64,000 nucleotides of DNA from Aspidapion aeneum (Eukaryota; Arthropoda; Insecta; Coleoptera; Brentidae): the NCBI GenBank assembly GCA_963576565.1, contig OY755046.1, positions 61,483,471-61,547,470 on the forward strand, written 5' to 3'. Below are positions 11,601 to 21,590 of this stretch, in pieces (within the stretch, counting starts at the first letter, position 1; each line of letters starts with the position of its first letter). The notes under the pieces are model-generated. The model worked only from the letters and a program-made list of their open reading frames with translations, had not been told where the DNA came from and ran no database searches. Both the position numbers and the translations under genes were made by a program.

Positions 11601-14414
11601 TATGTAAACCAAACAGACTTTTTTAATGGTGAATAGTGTAAATTATTATTTTTTATTTTAAATATTTGTTATTTAGTTATCAAAAAACTATTAAAAAGCA
11701 TTTGTGAGCTGGCGCGCTTGTTTTGAGAGCTTTTCAGATACGATTTTATCAGAAAAATAAGTCTGGCAGGCAATTTGATGATCCACAAAACGACAAACTC
11801 CTCATATATAGGTATATTTTTATGTGATACAATAATTTTGGGACTCTGACATTTTTGGCAATTTTATGACCAAATTATTTTGACCAAATTATTTTATATA
11901 GCCATTGTGAATCTAAAATATCGCTAAAGTTTTTATAGGAAAAATTCTTTACTCTAAAGGTATTATGGTATTAAAGAGAATTGCCAGGATACCAAATTAC
12001 CAAATCTAGTTTTATAACAGGATAGAGGACGTTTCTGAGTTGCTTTTAGAACCTGGCATAATAGCTTTAGGCTCTAAAAGATTCTATACTGGTGGAACCG
12101 CTAGAGGGCGAAGCTAGCGTTTATTTCTTATGGTTTTATAATGAGTTTAATACATAGGTTGCCACCACCAATTGGGGAGTCCCATTTAGGAGGTCTAAGG
12201 GGCATATAAGCGTAATGGGAACATGCTAGCGACCAAACATTGAAACTAATGGTTTTAAGGAAAGGCGCTGGCAACCTTTTAGCTTTTGCTATAAATAAAG
12301 AAATGTTACTTGGGATATCAGACTTGAAAACAGTTTTTGTAAATATCTCAGAAACTAAAGATCCTATGAAGTTTTTAGTAATAATACAAATTACTGAAAA
12401 AAATGTGTTCTACTATATTCCGGAAACCGCATATTGATGTGGTGCTCCGTTAAAAAGTTTTGTTAATATTTTCAATTTTTAAACTGTCAAAAAACAGCCA
12501 GTCCTTTACAGTATTGTACAAAATTTAACTCACAAACAACAAAAAACTTACAACAAAAAAGTGAAACAAGAAAATCACAATAAATGTGTATTTAGTTGGT
12601 TCCAAAATGTACAAATACATAAAATGATTTTTAAGTTCTACTGTATTCTAATAAAATGACCTAACCTACTTTAAATTTTTATTTTTGAGATGTTTGGTAA
12701 TGAGGATAGGCATTTTTACACTTGTAGAACCAAAAAACAAACTTTAATTTAACAGAAAAAGCACATCTTATGGTGGATTATTCGGATCTGGAAGTCTAGG
12801 ATCTCCTAAACTCTCATTAAGATCATTGACAATCATCTCCAAAGTCTTTTCGGATGTCTAATCACTTGTATAAGTCTCCCTCATCACAACATCCTTATCA
12901 AAATCTTCTAATTAGCTTTCATTGAAAGACTTATCAATTTTTACTCCTTTAAACACTATACCAGTGTTTAGCTGTTCATCACTGGTTGTGGCATAAGAAT
13001 TTCGTGGTTCATAGATGTATTTGTCATAATCTGTTTGCTGTAACGAATTTACAACTGATTCAGTCTCTTGTACATAGCTTTCTGAGTCGTGGTAGTTTTG
13101 ATCGTTATAATCTTGACCAGGGATGTTGGCAACTTCCGAATCGGTTTCTTCATAATTTAAAGGAAAATCTTGTTGGGTATTACTTGATTCAGCATATACA
13201 TTTCCCTGTGGAAAATCGTTCTGAGCAAACTTATCTTTTGTAAAATCTTTATTTCCTTCAAAATTTGGCATATCATCAGAGGGAGGAATATTTTCATATA
13301 ACTAGCTTGATTTATACTAGGCACTTTCACGTTTTCATTATTTTCACTCAGCATTTCTTGTGTTACCTGAGGGGTGATCAGCTGAACCAACTTTGTACAC
13401 CATCCTACAGGACTTTAATAAATTTTTGGTCCTGTAATGTCCTCTATAGTCCTGTACAATTCAATTCAATTTATTAATTGCCAGTCTGATAACAAGTAAT
13501 ATAGGGTCGTCAAAAGTCTAACAGTAAAGTCTTAAATAGCAGGTAAAAAATTCTAAATATAAGCATCTAAAGTTTAAAATTTCTAAGAGAGAGAACTAAG
13601 TAAAATATATCAATAAATCAATGAACAAACAAACACACATACATAAATCCTATGAGAAACTGCATTTAAATGGGAAAAATTTATGTCTTGGTTTTATTAT
13701 ACCTGTTGTTAGTAATTTTATTTTAATATACATTTTTAAGTCCTGTATAGTCCTGCCTGTGGAGTCCTGTATAGTCCCGTGCCTGAAGGCGCCCATAAAA
13801 AAATTTGTGACCAAAAAAAAAAAAGCTTATCACATCTTAAATCTCGTTTTTGTTAGAGAGCCGAGTACTTAATTATTCTTAGGGCACCCCTTCCAGTACC
13901 CTCGGGGTCCTTTATAGTCCTGTGAAAGTCCTGTGGAGTCCTGTAGAAAAATTTGTACACCTATTGTGGGCAGCTGATCACCCCTCGGTGTTACCAGCCA
14001 ATTTTTTTTTCGTCGAAAACAATACCTTCTCTAGCCATTGCTGCGCGGGCTAGGAAAGATAAAATTAACTCATAGTTACTGGGTTAGTTATTACAGTAAT
14101 TAAGATAAACATACCCTTGAAGCGGGAACCCTCACATCGCACCATCTGCCTCCAATCATGTGACGAGTGGCACATACTTTTTTCTGCTCATCAATGGTAC
14201 TAAATCTTATGAAACCATATCCTCTTGAGGCCCCTGTAACTAGATTTCTTTTGATCTGAAAGAAATATCAAAAAAAGTTAAAAAAATCATCTCAAATTTT
14301 TTTAATCATGTGATACTTTATTAATCATAGATGAAGGCACAAAAACATACAGATGATTTTCACAAATTATTTTTTTTTATTTGATAGCTATTTCATGTTG
14401 ACTAGTTTATATAT

Positions 14415-14465
<51 letters not shown>

Positions 14466-17400
14466 TTCAAAGTATCAACAGCTTAAATGCCAATTACAGA
14501 TACTGATCAAGGCAACGCGTTCATCTGAGAGAAGCACTCCCAAGAGTATCCATTTCTTGCATATTGACACAACTGTCAGATACTCAAAAAAAAAAAAAAA
14601 AACACTAATCGACCCACATACAGTGTGGCTCTCGAGAGTATTACTCTCAGATGGACACCCAGCCTAAGAACGTATATTAGCACGTAACTTATCATCTATT
14701 ATCTTCTTAAATTTATAGAGAGTAGTAGTATCTATATCTATCTCTGAAGCATACAAATTAAATAAATTACACATTTTATATATAGGTTAATTCTTATAGA
14801 GGTTAGTTCGCGGATAAGACAAATAAAATATTTTGGCATTAGGAGAGTTAACACGGTTCAAAGCAAATGGTAACTGTGCAAGAATTTCAGGACAGTTGAC
14901 AGCGTCCTTTAAAATTCTAAACATTGTACATAACAGTATTTTGTGTCTTCTTTCATTCAGAGAAAGCCGATTAAATATTTCCAAAAGGTTATCATTATCC
15001 CACCCCCTTTGAGGGTAAATACCATATTTCCTGAAATACATACATTTTAGAAACTTTCTCTGTACCCTCTCTAAAAGTGAAATCCACACATTATACTGTG
15101 GCGACCAGATAATAGAACCATATTCCAATATAGGCAACACCAGGCTGTCAAAAAGATGCCAGCCAACCTCTATATTAAATTCTTTGGTGTTCCTAGCAAT
15201 AAAGCCTGATATTTTTTGAGCACTCTCAATCTTAGTTAATATATGTGACGAAAACGAAAATGTGGGATCAAATATTACACCTAAGTCTTTTTGTTGTATT
15301 ACTCTTTGCAACTTTGTATCATTTAAAGAATAATCATAAAACATAATATCCCGGTTTAAGGAAAAAGACATACAGGAACATTTACTAACGTTTAACTTAA
15401 AACTATTATTATCACACCAAGTTGCAATATCACAAAAATCACTCTGAAGAGTTTGAGAGTCTTCAGTACTGTTTACCTGAAAAAAGCATTTAAAATCATC
15501 GGCGAATAAAACACCTAGAACATTTTTGAGGTGACCAACTAACTGGTTAATTGTTGTTAAAAAAAGAGGCGGTCCTAGGTTGGAGCCTTGGGGGACACCT
15601 GAAGTGCTTCTAAATTAAAATGACCTACATCCCTTAATTTCTACATATATATATATATAGAATATATAGAACCCCTGGCCAAGTTTATTATCATACAAGT
15701 TCACTTTAACAGTAATTTAATCAAAATCGAATATATCTTTAGTTCTGCCAAATAATACACAGGGTTTTCCCATTAACTTAAGCAACTTGCTGTCAAAATT
15801 TGACATAAGAAATGACATCTGACACTTCTGACATAGTCCAGAAGGTAATGTGGCAAAAATATGCAATTTTTGTATTTAAAGTTATTTTGATCAATCATAT
15901 TAACGCGAGGGACATCTCACAGGCCATTTTCTGGCCACATACAGGGTATCCCAAATAAAAGCCACTACATGGGGATTTCGGAAACGGTAAGAGATACGAG
16001 TTTGTTTAAATGAGAAAAAAGTTGCGCTATTCTAAGCCCGATCAGATGCCGTATCAAAATTAAAAATATCTACTAGGGTTTTTAAAATATCGAGCAAAAA
16101 CCAAAAATTGTGTTTTTTGAAAAATTGCTGTCATCTTGCAATCAAATGTAATGAAATTTGGTAGTTCTGTATAAGCAACTACGGCCAATTGAAAGACGGT
16201 AACATTTTTTTTCTAGGCCTCCAAGTTTTTTTGAAACCATAGCCAACTTTGTTATTTCTTATGACCGCCAACCGTGTATCATAAGCCTATCTTTGGATGA
16301 CGGAAAATGTGAATTTATTAAAAAAATTGTTTTTCACTTAGTTGGCTGTAAAACAAATGCTGTAGTTGTATTTGTTGTCATACCTACGTAACTACCTTTC
16401 AAAACTTTTCCATTTATTTGATTTATCTCTTGGAGTTGGAGTTTTAAAGTTTCTAAATTACTTAAAAAATTTTTTGAGTCACATTATTAATCAAATTTAA
16501 TATGGAAAGGTTTCCAAATTGGGAGAAAGTAGATATGTATGAATGTTATATTTTGTATAATAAGAATGCTGGAAGAGCTTGTATCTCTCAAAAATTCTGA
16601 ATAATGTCAAATAATTCAAAAAATGCCAAATAATTTTAAAAAATTCTAAATGATACCAAAAAATGTGACCTGAATTTGTACATGTGATGCCAAGTATAAG
16701 ATCTGCAACTCACCTGTAGCATAATAATGTCTCCAAACTTCTTAAAGTATTCTCTCAAGTATTCTTCTGTGGACTCATAAGGAAGACCTAGTATAATTAG
16801 ATCAGTGGGATTGCCATCCTTGGATCGCTTGCTTCTGCCTTCTTCGCTATTATCATTCTTACGTTTGTTTTCTTAAAGTGAAGATAAAAATTCCAATTAA
16901 AACCTCAATTAGAACCTTTCTCAGAGCCAAAACTGTAACTGATATGAATATGAATTCTAGTTAGATAGTTTTTTAATCTTAACTCTAGAGTTGATATCCA
17001 AAAATCTTCAAGTCAGGCTAGATCAGTTCAGGTCTGTTATAATTTAAGTTAGTGTTATACTTGCTATTAAGCTGTATTTTGTTTAAGGCAAATTTCGCAT
17101 GCCTTGTGGTGAGACCGAGCAAGCATATACCTATGTTATGTACCCTGAAGGCGTGGCCAAAGGCAACGCGCATGGACCCGCGGCATGCGACGCAATCTGA
17201 TCAGAGTGGGAACTTCAAACGAGCATTCAGTTGAATATTGTTCATCTTAAGGTGTGAATTTACTGGAGCATGAATGTGAACAAGGCATTTGTGTGGTCTC
17301 ACAATGAGGAATGCCATAAAAAGCCACATATTTGTGTTAGAATGTTAATGTGTGCACATAAAGAAATCTTGCAAGAAAAACCCAAAAAAATGCACCTTTG

Positions 17401-20249
17401 ACTTTATTTTTCAATCATAAAACCAAGTTATATCTAAATAAAGCTAAACCTACCTTTCTGTAATACACAGTGATATACATAGTCACTCCAAGCTCCTTCT
17501 GGAGGTGCCTGGAAGTGTCCATCTGCACTCAATCGGACTCCTCTGACAGCATTTGTTTCAGGGTTTCTAAAATTTTAAAAAATGCTTTATAAGTTTAGTG
17601 AAAAGCATTTACCTATAAACATATATAAACTAAAACTATTTTACTGACTAACAAAATTTTTATACTTGTCAATGCTAAACTAATAAATCAAAGCTGCTAC
17701 CACTCCCAAACAGTAACCTATCTTAGGTTAGGTTTTCTCTCAAAAATACAATTTTTCACTAAAAAACCAACTACTACCACCTTTGATTAGCTTCTACCAC
17801 CAAAAAACCAACAACTATCATGTTTATCTGACCTCTATGACCACAAAAACAACTACTATCACCTTCCCCTACCTCCTATTACCAAAAAACCAATTACTAC
17901 CACCTTCCCCTAGCTTGTATCAAAAAAAAGCAACTTCCACCACTTTCATCTAGTTTCTATCAGCAAAAAACCAACTACTACCACCTCCTCTAGCTTCTAT
18001 CACCTCCCCCTAGCTTCTACCACCAAAAAATCAAGTACTACCACCTTCCCCCCAGCTTCTATCAAAAAAAGCAACTTCCACCACTTTCATCTAGTTTCTA
18101 CCATCAAAAAACCAACTACTAGTTGGTTTTTTGGTGGTAGAAGGTAGAAGTAGTTGGTTTTGTGGTGGTAGAAGCTAAGGAAAGAGGGTAGTAGTTGATT
18201 TTTTGGTGGTAGAAGCTAACGGAAGGGGTAGTAGTTGGTTTTTTTATGGTAGAAGCTAGGGAAGGCAGTAGTTTTATCTCACACATGCTATAGTAGTGTG
18301 AGCTATGGTGATCCTAATTTTTTTGAGAAAAAAAAAGTCGCTCTGATTTCAAAACTTTTTACATATCTTTGTGTTTCAGATAATATTGAAACTTTTTTGT
18401 TGCTCTGTCTGTCTGTCTGTCTGTAACAACCAACCCACATAACTCAAAAACCACTCTTCCTATTTAAATGAAATTTGGTACCTAGGCTGAGTCTTGGGCC
18501 GTGTTGGTCCCATTTAAAAACAAACAAAATCCACCAAACACTAGCCAAATAAAAGGGAGGGGGTAGATTAAAAAAATTAGAGTTTATGTGAAAATATGGC
18601 GTGTGATATCAAACGAAAGGTAATTAAGTTTGGAGTTAAACAAAATGAATTTTAGTTTATTTTAAAAAAAGGGTGGGGTAGATTTCAAAAATTAGAGTTT
18701 AAGTGAAAATATGGCATGTGTGATATCAAACGAAAGGTAATTGAGTCTGGGGTTAAACAAAATACATTTTAGTTTTTTTAAAAGGGTGGAGGTAGATTTT
18801 AAAAATTAGAGTTTAAGTCAAAACATGGCTTGTGTGGTATCAAACGAAAGGTAATTGAGTCTGGAGTTGAATAAAATATATTTCAGTTTTTAGTATAATA
18901 GCTCACACATACACTATAACCGAGGGGTGAACAGCTAACCCAAAATGTGTACACTGATTGTGATCCACAATCTTTTGCTAAGATTATGTAAGATTGTGAA
19001 TGAAAGATTGCGAGGGATTGTGGAGGACTGTGCAGCGGTGTCGCGTGCCTGAAGGGGCGCGGGACGACAGCCCATCAAAAATTCTTGTGACCAAAAAACA
19101 AAAAAAAAAGGTTGTCATGTCTATAGTTTCCTTTGCGAGGGATTGTGAAGGACTCTGGTAAGATTGTGAGGGGTTGTGTGAAGATTGTGAGTGATTGGGC
19201 CAGACTGTGTAAAGATTGTCAAGGATTGTGGGATGAAGGATTGTGACTGATTGGGATGGATTGTGTAAAGATTGTGGTAAGATTGTGTAAAGATTGTGAA
19301 AGAATGTGAGAAATGTGTACACCGATTGTGAGAGCTGTTCACCCCTCGACTATAACTATAGTACCTAGTTCGAGCTTAGATGCCCTTAGATTGGCAGAGT
19401 ATTTTTTATAGTGGTAGAAGCTAAGTGAAGGTGGTAGTAGTTGGTTTTTTGGTGGTAGAAGCTAAGTGAAGGTGGAAGTAGTTGGTTTTTTGGTATTAAA
19501 AGCTAGAGAAAGGTGGGAGTAGTAGATTTTTTGCTGGAAAGCTAAGTGAAAGTGGGTTTTGGGATAATAGCTGAGTAATAGGTCACTATAGCTGTTTAGA
19601 AGTGGTAACATATTAGACTTATAAGTTAGTACCTATTTGTTTTTATCACAAACAAGGTGGCCTTAAATAGAAAACTATCAAAATTCATTGGTCAGTAAAA
19701 TAAAAATTCCCAGTAATTAAGAGTATACAAAAGGCAGATTTATCCAGCAATTTTCTTTTATCCATTAGAAATTAAATATACCCACCTTAGACTCTGTAAT
19801 GTAAAGATAATACATGCATCTCATTACTAAGGCTAGATATATATACCCGTCCCATTGCTATTCTTTCATCTAAAAATTGTGAGTGTGAGTGATAAGGTAT
19901 ACAATTGAAAAGTACATTAAAAGCGTTTTCATTGGCTGCTTGTCGTTTGCTTTCTCTGCCTCATACACTTATATCATATACCTTTGTATATGTTGTCTCA
20001 TGCACTAATTATTGTTCAATTAAAGAATGGAATGGGACACCCTGTAGAAAAAACCAAATAATTGAAGAGAGACACTCACCTGTACTTGAGTCCTGAGGCG
20101 AGAGGAAACTGAGCTGTTAATGTAGTCAACAGGAGGGTTCCGTCCTCTTCCGTCGGTAGTTCTATGGGTTCCTTACCCTCTGCCTCAACTACCTTAAGGT
20201 ACTCGATACCTCCTAGGTTCTTTGTCATCGGTTCCTCGTTATCGCTCAT
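2395..20249 (-). CDS. TBPH: TDP-43 orthologue (TAR DNA-binding protein homologue), six coding exons
   Basis: Coding exons on the minus strand are 20249-20080, 17566-17454, 16871-16714, 14255-14115, 10461-10251 and 2621-2395. All introns are GT-AG, and the phases join to one 339-codon frame plus stop. Order of parts: ubiquitin-like N-terminal domain (residues 1-80, with the family block [20 protein letters not shown]), basic nuclear-import stretch (KRK at 97-99, KRSK at 109-112), RRM1 (RNP2 LIILGL at 119-124, RNP1 SRGYGFIRF ending at 165), RRM2 (RNP2 VFVGRV at 206-211, RNP1 RSFSFVTF at 240-247), then a short Gly/Ser/Tyr tail with GGSQY-type repeats. The family binds UG-rich RNA and represses cryptic exons in the nucleus. 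The ATG at 20249 is chosen because the protein then aligns with family N-termini from the first residues. The tail is about 75 residues, against roughly 150 in vertebrates. A GTAAGT overlapping the last codons may be a donor to an exon left of the window. Identity is certain; the C-terminus is not. Confidence 0.95.
3406..4662. mobile_element. hAT-type element with perfect 8-bp target duplication
   Basis: Starts CAGTGGCGGCTCGTG and ends with an imperfect complement (ACGAGCCGCCCCTG). It is flanked by GTTAACAT at 3398-3405 and 4663-4670, the 8-bp duplication made by hAT transposases. It is too short for a full transposase but keeps a piece of one at 3754-4128 on the minus strand, so it is an internally deleted derivative. 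Confidence 0.88.
3754..4128 (-). pseudogene. N-terminal fragment of hAT transposase (TTF-type zinc finger)
   Basis: A 124-codon open frame. Residues about 55-105 carry [29 protein letters not shown] and more, with the Cys spacing and FCFPC core of the TTF-type/ZMYM-like zinc finger that opens many hAT transposases. The dimerisation and catalytic regions are missing. It lies inside a hAT element bounded by an 8-bp duplication, so it is transposon-derived rather than a host gene. Confidence 0.65.
5639..7359. mobile_element. 1.7-kb foldback element, two nested palindromic units
   Basis: Arms of about 570 bp (5639-6205 and about 6800-7359) are imperfect reverse complements, with a spacer of about 600 bp. 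Outer ends read AGGCCTCTGTTTCGATGTT, then a TA-flanked CAGGGTGTTAATTGC at about 5677. About 95 bp further in is a second TA-flanked unit starting CAGGGTGTCCCAAAATGGG (5773), with mirror images of both on the right (about 7215 and 7310). No transposase is present. The spacer's 63-codon frame at 6420-6611 has no recognisable features. It belongs to the TA/CAGGGTGTC family that recurs in the window. Confidence 0.8.
7745..7830. repeat. AATGCGAAAA tandem repeat, left copy
   Basis: About eight units of a 10-11 bp word AATGCGAAAA (variants with TGTG or AAAT). The same run occurs at 9286-9390 on the other arm of the foldback, in the same orientation rather than inverted, which is unexpected for sequence next to the arms. 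Confidence 0.8.
7960..8444. repeat. near-perfect 485-bp palindrome without spacer
   Basis: From AAGAGTAGACATGC at 7960 to GCATGTCTACTCTT at 8444 the sequence reads as its own reverse complement with scattered mismatches, folding at about 8202 (CATGACATAAATATTTCG). It carries no coding frame and sits inside the larger foldback. Confidence 0.85.
9286..9390. repeat. AATGCGAAAA tandem repeat, right copy
   Basis: Second run of the word described at 7745-7830. It makes a 72-codon Lys/Met/Cys frame that is only a reading of the repeat and is not a gene. Confidence 0.8.
10251..10461 (-). CDS. TBPH: TBPH exon 5 (RRM2)
   Basis: 211 nt; acceptor TTTTTTAG, donor GTAAGA. It encodes almost all of RRM2: [32 protein letters not shown] and CGEDHIIN. 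Reading through the donor would add about 25 residues and stop inside the intron, so retention of intron 5 would give a product without the Gly-rich tail. Confidence 0.94.
10562..12315. mobile_element. TA-flanked element with TCCCAAGTAAC ends, copy 1
   Basis: Ends TCCCAAGTAACATT and its complement AATGTTACTTGGGA, each abutting TA (560-561 and 316-317 of the respective kilobases), consistent with a TA target duplication. About 1754 bp, AT-rich, with internal imperfect repeats around words like AAAACC and TTTTAGG. Open frames (10880-11104, 11114-11353) look like readings of these repeats rather than genes. An inverted copy is at 60691-62472, and related single ends are seen at 21907 and 28338. 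Confidence 0.75.
12520..13995 (-). pseudogene. truncated copy of the 3' end of the 29.9-kb gene
   Basis: 12540-13367 matches 29620-30660: the 3' UTR, the coding end ([20 protein letters not shown]) and part of the acidic repeat region of the large last exon. It has stops, shifts and an internal deletion of about 80 bp next to TATAACTAGCTTG. It carries no intron, but the source region has none either, so a retrocopy and a DNA duplication cannot be told apart. No poly(A) tract is visible. A MITE with its own target duplication later split it at 13368. It lies on the same strand as TBPH, inside intron 4, about 17 kb from its source. Confidence 0.85.
13368..13987. mobile_element. MITE with 8-bp duplication (GAGGGGTGATCAGCT ends)
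   Basis: The left end reads TGAGGGGTGATCAGCTG and the right end is its complement with one change. GTGTTACC flanks both sides (13360-13367 and 13988-13995). Inside are repeats of GTCCTGTA(G/T)AGTCCTG type. The same termini, each with a different 8-bp duplication, occur at 18921-19348 and 26530-26952. The 8-bp duplications point to a hAT-type source. Confidence 0.85.
14115..14255 (-). CDS. TBPH: TBPH exon 4 (second half of RRM1)
   Basis: 141 nt, 47 codons, phase 0 at both ends. Carries RNP1 (GYGFIRF) and the family block [10 protein letters not shown]. The two aromatic positions of RNP1 are kept, so RNA binding should be intact. Confidence 0.94.
14410..15640 (-). mobile_element. Jockey/I-type LINE fragment, C-terminal RT region
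   Basis: The 194-codon frame at 14787-15371 continues upstream to about 15620 with one break. It carries the LINE RT thumb and C-terminal part ([41 protein letters not shown]), preceded at about 15490-15510 by the FADDFK active-site region and at about 15590 by [14 protein letters not shown] sequence. The 3' end is an (ATTT)n run at 14410-14466, the reverse complement of an AAAT tail. It is 5'-truncated and inactive, in TBPH intron 3, on the sense strand of the gene. Confidence 0.8.
15641..16713. repeat. rest of TBPH intron 3; degraded TA/CAGGGTATCCC element
   Basis: At about 15949 a TA-flanked CAGGGTATCCCAAATAAAAG starts a stretch whose first 50 bp recur inverted at 37610-37665. The right end is not recognisable, so this is a fragment. 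The remainder to 16713 is AT-rich with AAATAAT-type runs near 16600; no gene is seen. Confidence 0.45.
16714..16871 (-). CDS. TBPH: TBPH exon 3 (NLS and first half of RRM1)
   Basis: 158 nt; acceptor CACTTTAAG, donor GTGAGT. It encodes the basic linker ([18 protein letters not shown]), then [19 protein letters not shown], which is beta-1 and helix-1 of RRM1. Ends in phase 0 at codon 147. Confidence 0.93.
17095..17315. repeat. GC-rich foldback repeat in TBPH intron 2
   Basis: GCATGCCTTGTGGTGAGACC near 17096 is mirrored by GGTCTCACAATGAGGAATGCC near 17296. The interior shares TTCAAACGAGCATTCAGTTG with the repeat at 369-590. It fills much of the 582-bp intron 2. Confidence 0.6.
17454..17566 (-). 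CDS. TBPH: TBPH exon 2 (end of N-terminal domain)
   Basis: 113 nt between TTTTAG and GTAGGT. It encodes residues 57-94, including NAVRGVRL and WSDYVYHC, the second half of the N-terminal domain. Enters in phase 2 and leaves in phase 1, consistent with both neighbours. Confidence 0.92.
17740..18290. repeat. minisatellite that reverses orientation at 18120
   Basis: Units of about 38-42 bp built on CCAACTACTACCACCTT and CTAGCTTCTA run from 17740 to 18118. At ACCAACTACTAGTTGGTT (about 18110-18127) the array flips, and the reverse complement (GTAGTTGGTTTTTTGGTGG) continues to about 18290. It resumes at 19395-19560 after the two insertions at 18285-19348. The whole can fold into a long hairpin in TBPH intron 1. 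Confidence 0.85.
18285..18912. mobile_element. TIR element with internal 115-bp triplicate
   Basis: Bounded by TAGTAGTGTGAGCT (about 18291) and AGCTCACACATACACTA (about 18899-18915). Inside are a (TCTG)n run at 18407-18424 and three tandem units of about 115 bp around GATATCAAACGAAAGGTAAT (about 18605, 18722 and, with one change, 18834). No coding frame. The left 60 bp are the empty-site paralogue of the 1040/2345 repeat. Confidence 0.6.
18921..19348. mobile_element. MITE with 8-bp duplication ACTATAAC
   Basis: Ends CGAGGGGTGAACAGCT and AGCTGTTCACCCCTCG, flanked by ACTATAAC at 18913-18920 and 19349-19356. Interior of short repeats around GATTGTG, with a central GC-rich piece (about 19030-19070). 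Apparent Ser/His/Asn-rich frames on the minus strand are readings of the GATTGTG repeat. Confidence 0.88.
19395..19560. repeat. continuation of the inverted minisatellite
   Basis: Four units of TGGTAGAAGCTAAGTGAAGG with GTAGTTGGTTTTTTGG, the same orientation as 18126-18290. This shows that the elements between them were inserted into one array. The remaining 19561-20079 of intron 1 holds nothing recognisable. Confidence 0.8.
20080..20249 (-). CDS. TBPH: TBPH exon 1 (start codon, N-terminal domain)
   Basis: Begins at the ATG (20249-20247) and ends at a GTGAGT donor after 170 nt, phase 2. It encodes most of the oligomerisation domain, including [16 protein letters not shown], which closely follows the family sequence around the conserved TAQFP motif. 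Confidence 0.93.
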
Positions 20250-20289
20250 GTCTAAGGGCTCTTTTGTTTTCTTAATCGATTTTTACAGT

Positions 20290-20440
20290 TAAAAATAGAG
20301 TGGACTGAAAAAAAACCTCTACAACGCGAAACGCCACGAAAAAGAAAGATGGCGGCGTAGCACTCGAGTCGGCGTAGCACGAGTCGTTAAATACCGAGAT
20401 GAATTCCATCAAAGGAGCATGCGCCAAAATTAACGTCAAA
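20290..20440 (-). promoter_or_regulatory. putative TBPH core promoter and transcription start
   Basis: On the minus strand an initiator-like TCAGTC lies at 20308-20303, about 55 nt upstream of the start codon. A GCCGCCATCTT box (YY1/Pho-type site, plus-strand positions about 20345-20357) lies 40-50 nt further upstream. No TATA box is evident. This is what a broadly expressed gene would show; the start site is inferred from motifs only. Positions about 20373-20425 occur again in inverted form at 28487-28540. Confidence 0.45.
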
Positions 20441-20690
20441 ATGTCTAATTTAAATTATTGGCGCGAATACCGTGATTGGCGCGAGATCAAAGAGCTTAAC
20501 GTATAATAAAAAATTCAAGGTATAAAATAATGGTCAATTCTAATTTTTAGGTATGATTTTATGTAGGTACCGGGTGGTTTTTTATAACCGGAGCACTCAG
20601 CAACTTTATCATTGAAAATAAATTGAGATTTTTTTGGTTAATTATGACAACTTTAAAAGCCAACATAATTTTTTTCTCTCCGTCACCATG

Positions 20691-21590
20691 TACACGGTGT
20701 CCCAAATTCGATGTTTTTGGGGGGTTTCGGGTATTTCTAGAGGGGCTAAAAAAAACTGATCCCCCTTTGCGACACTCAAATTTCAAAAGAAGCTTAAAGG
20801 TGAAAATCGCATTTTGATATAGCAAGCCGTTTTCAAACGACGGGGTGTTTTTAAAAAGTCTGCATTTTGGGAAGGGGTCTATAACTTGTTTATTTATTAA
20901 TATTTTTTATTTCTGTGAAAGACACTTTTTTAAGAGGAATTCAACTGTTAAATTAAATTTCATTTGTCACGTTTAGTTTTTGAGATATCACATAAAATTA
21001 ATTTTTCTTCCCTTTATTTCTTTATATTTTTGTATTTTTTTTATTTTTACCACATATTTTAGTCTGCTTAATGGGTTTAAAATATTTTAATATTATAAAA
21101 TTATAAAAATAAAAAAATAATAAAGAGGTGATTAAAGAATAAAAATAAAGAAAACAAAAAAAAAATACAAAAATTAAATATTGTGTGTGATACATCATTT
21201 TAAAGGAAATTTTAAGCTGATTTTAAAAATCGAATAAAAAAAGAGTTACTCTGTAAGAAAAATAACAACTTTATGCAATATCTTAAAAACCAAAAGAGAT
21301 AAATAAAAACCGTTTACATCTGTCAATTCTTCAAGAAAAGATCTATAAGAAAGCTATTTACACAAAAACAAAATTTTCATAAACAAAAAAGTTATAGACC
21401 CCCTCCCAAAATGCAGACAAAAACACTCCGTAGCTTTAAAACGGCTTGCTATATCCAAATGTGGTTTTCACCTTTAGGCTTCTCTTGAAATTTGAGCGTC
21501 GCAAAGGGGGGTTAGTTTTTTTCTATCTCCCCTAGAAATACCCGACACCACAAAAAAAACAACGAATTTGTGACACCCTGTACAGGGTGT
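20691..21590. mobile_element. foldback element of the TA/CAGGGTGTC family
   Basis: The left arm (about 20691-20900, starting TACACGGTGTCCCAAATTCG) and right arm (about 21380-21590, ending GACACCCTGTA) are imperfect complements through AAATTTGAG(T/C)GTCGCAAAG and GGTCTATAACTT. The spacer is almost pure A/T. No transposase. Confidence 0.75.

Larger units (their letters stand above)
10487..14052. repeat. dispersed repeat split by two later insertions
   Basis: Pieces 10487-10560, 12318-about 12515 and 13996-14052 align in order with the continuous copy at 62857-63407 (GATGGATCTG.TACCTTCCT, CTTGAAAACAGTTTTT, TCTAGCCATTGCT.CGCGGGCTA). The continuous copy shows that the TA-flanked element (10562-12315) and the gene fragment (about 12520-13995) both entered a pre-existing repeat in TBPH intron 4. 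Confidence 0.65.

Noticed and set aside
18984..19342. Ser/His/Asn-rich frames of 112 and 73 codons
   Set aside because: Readings of the GATTGTG repeats inside a MITE bounded by an 8-bp duplication.
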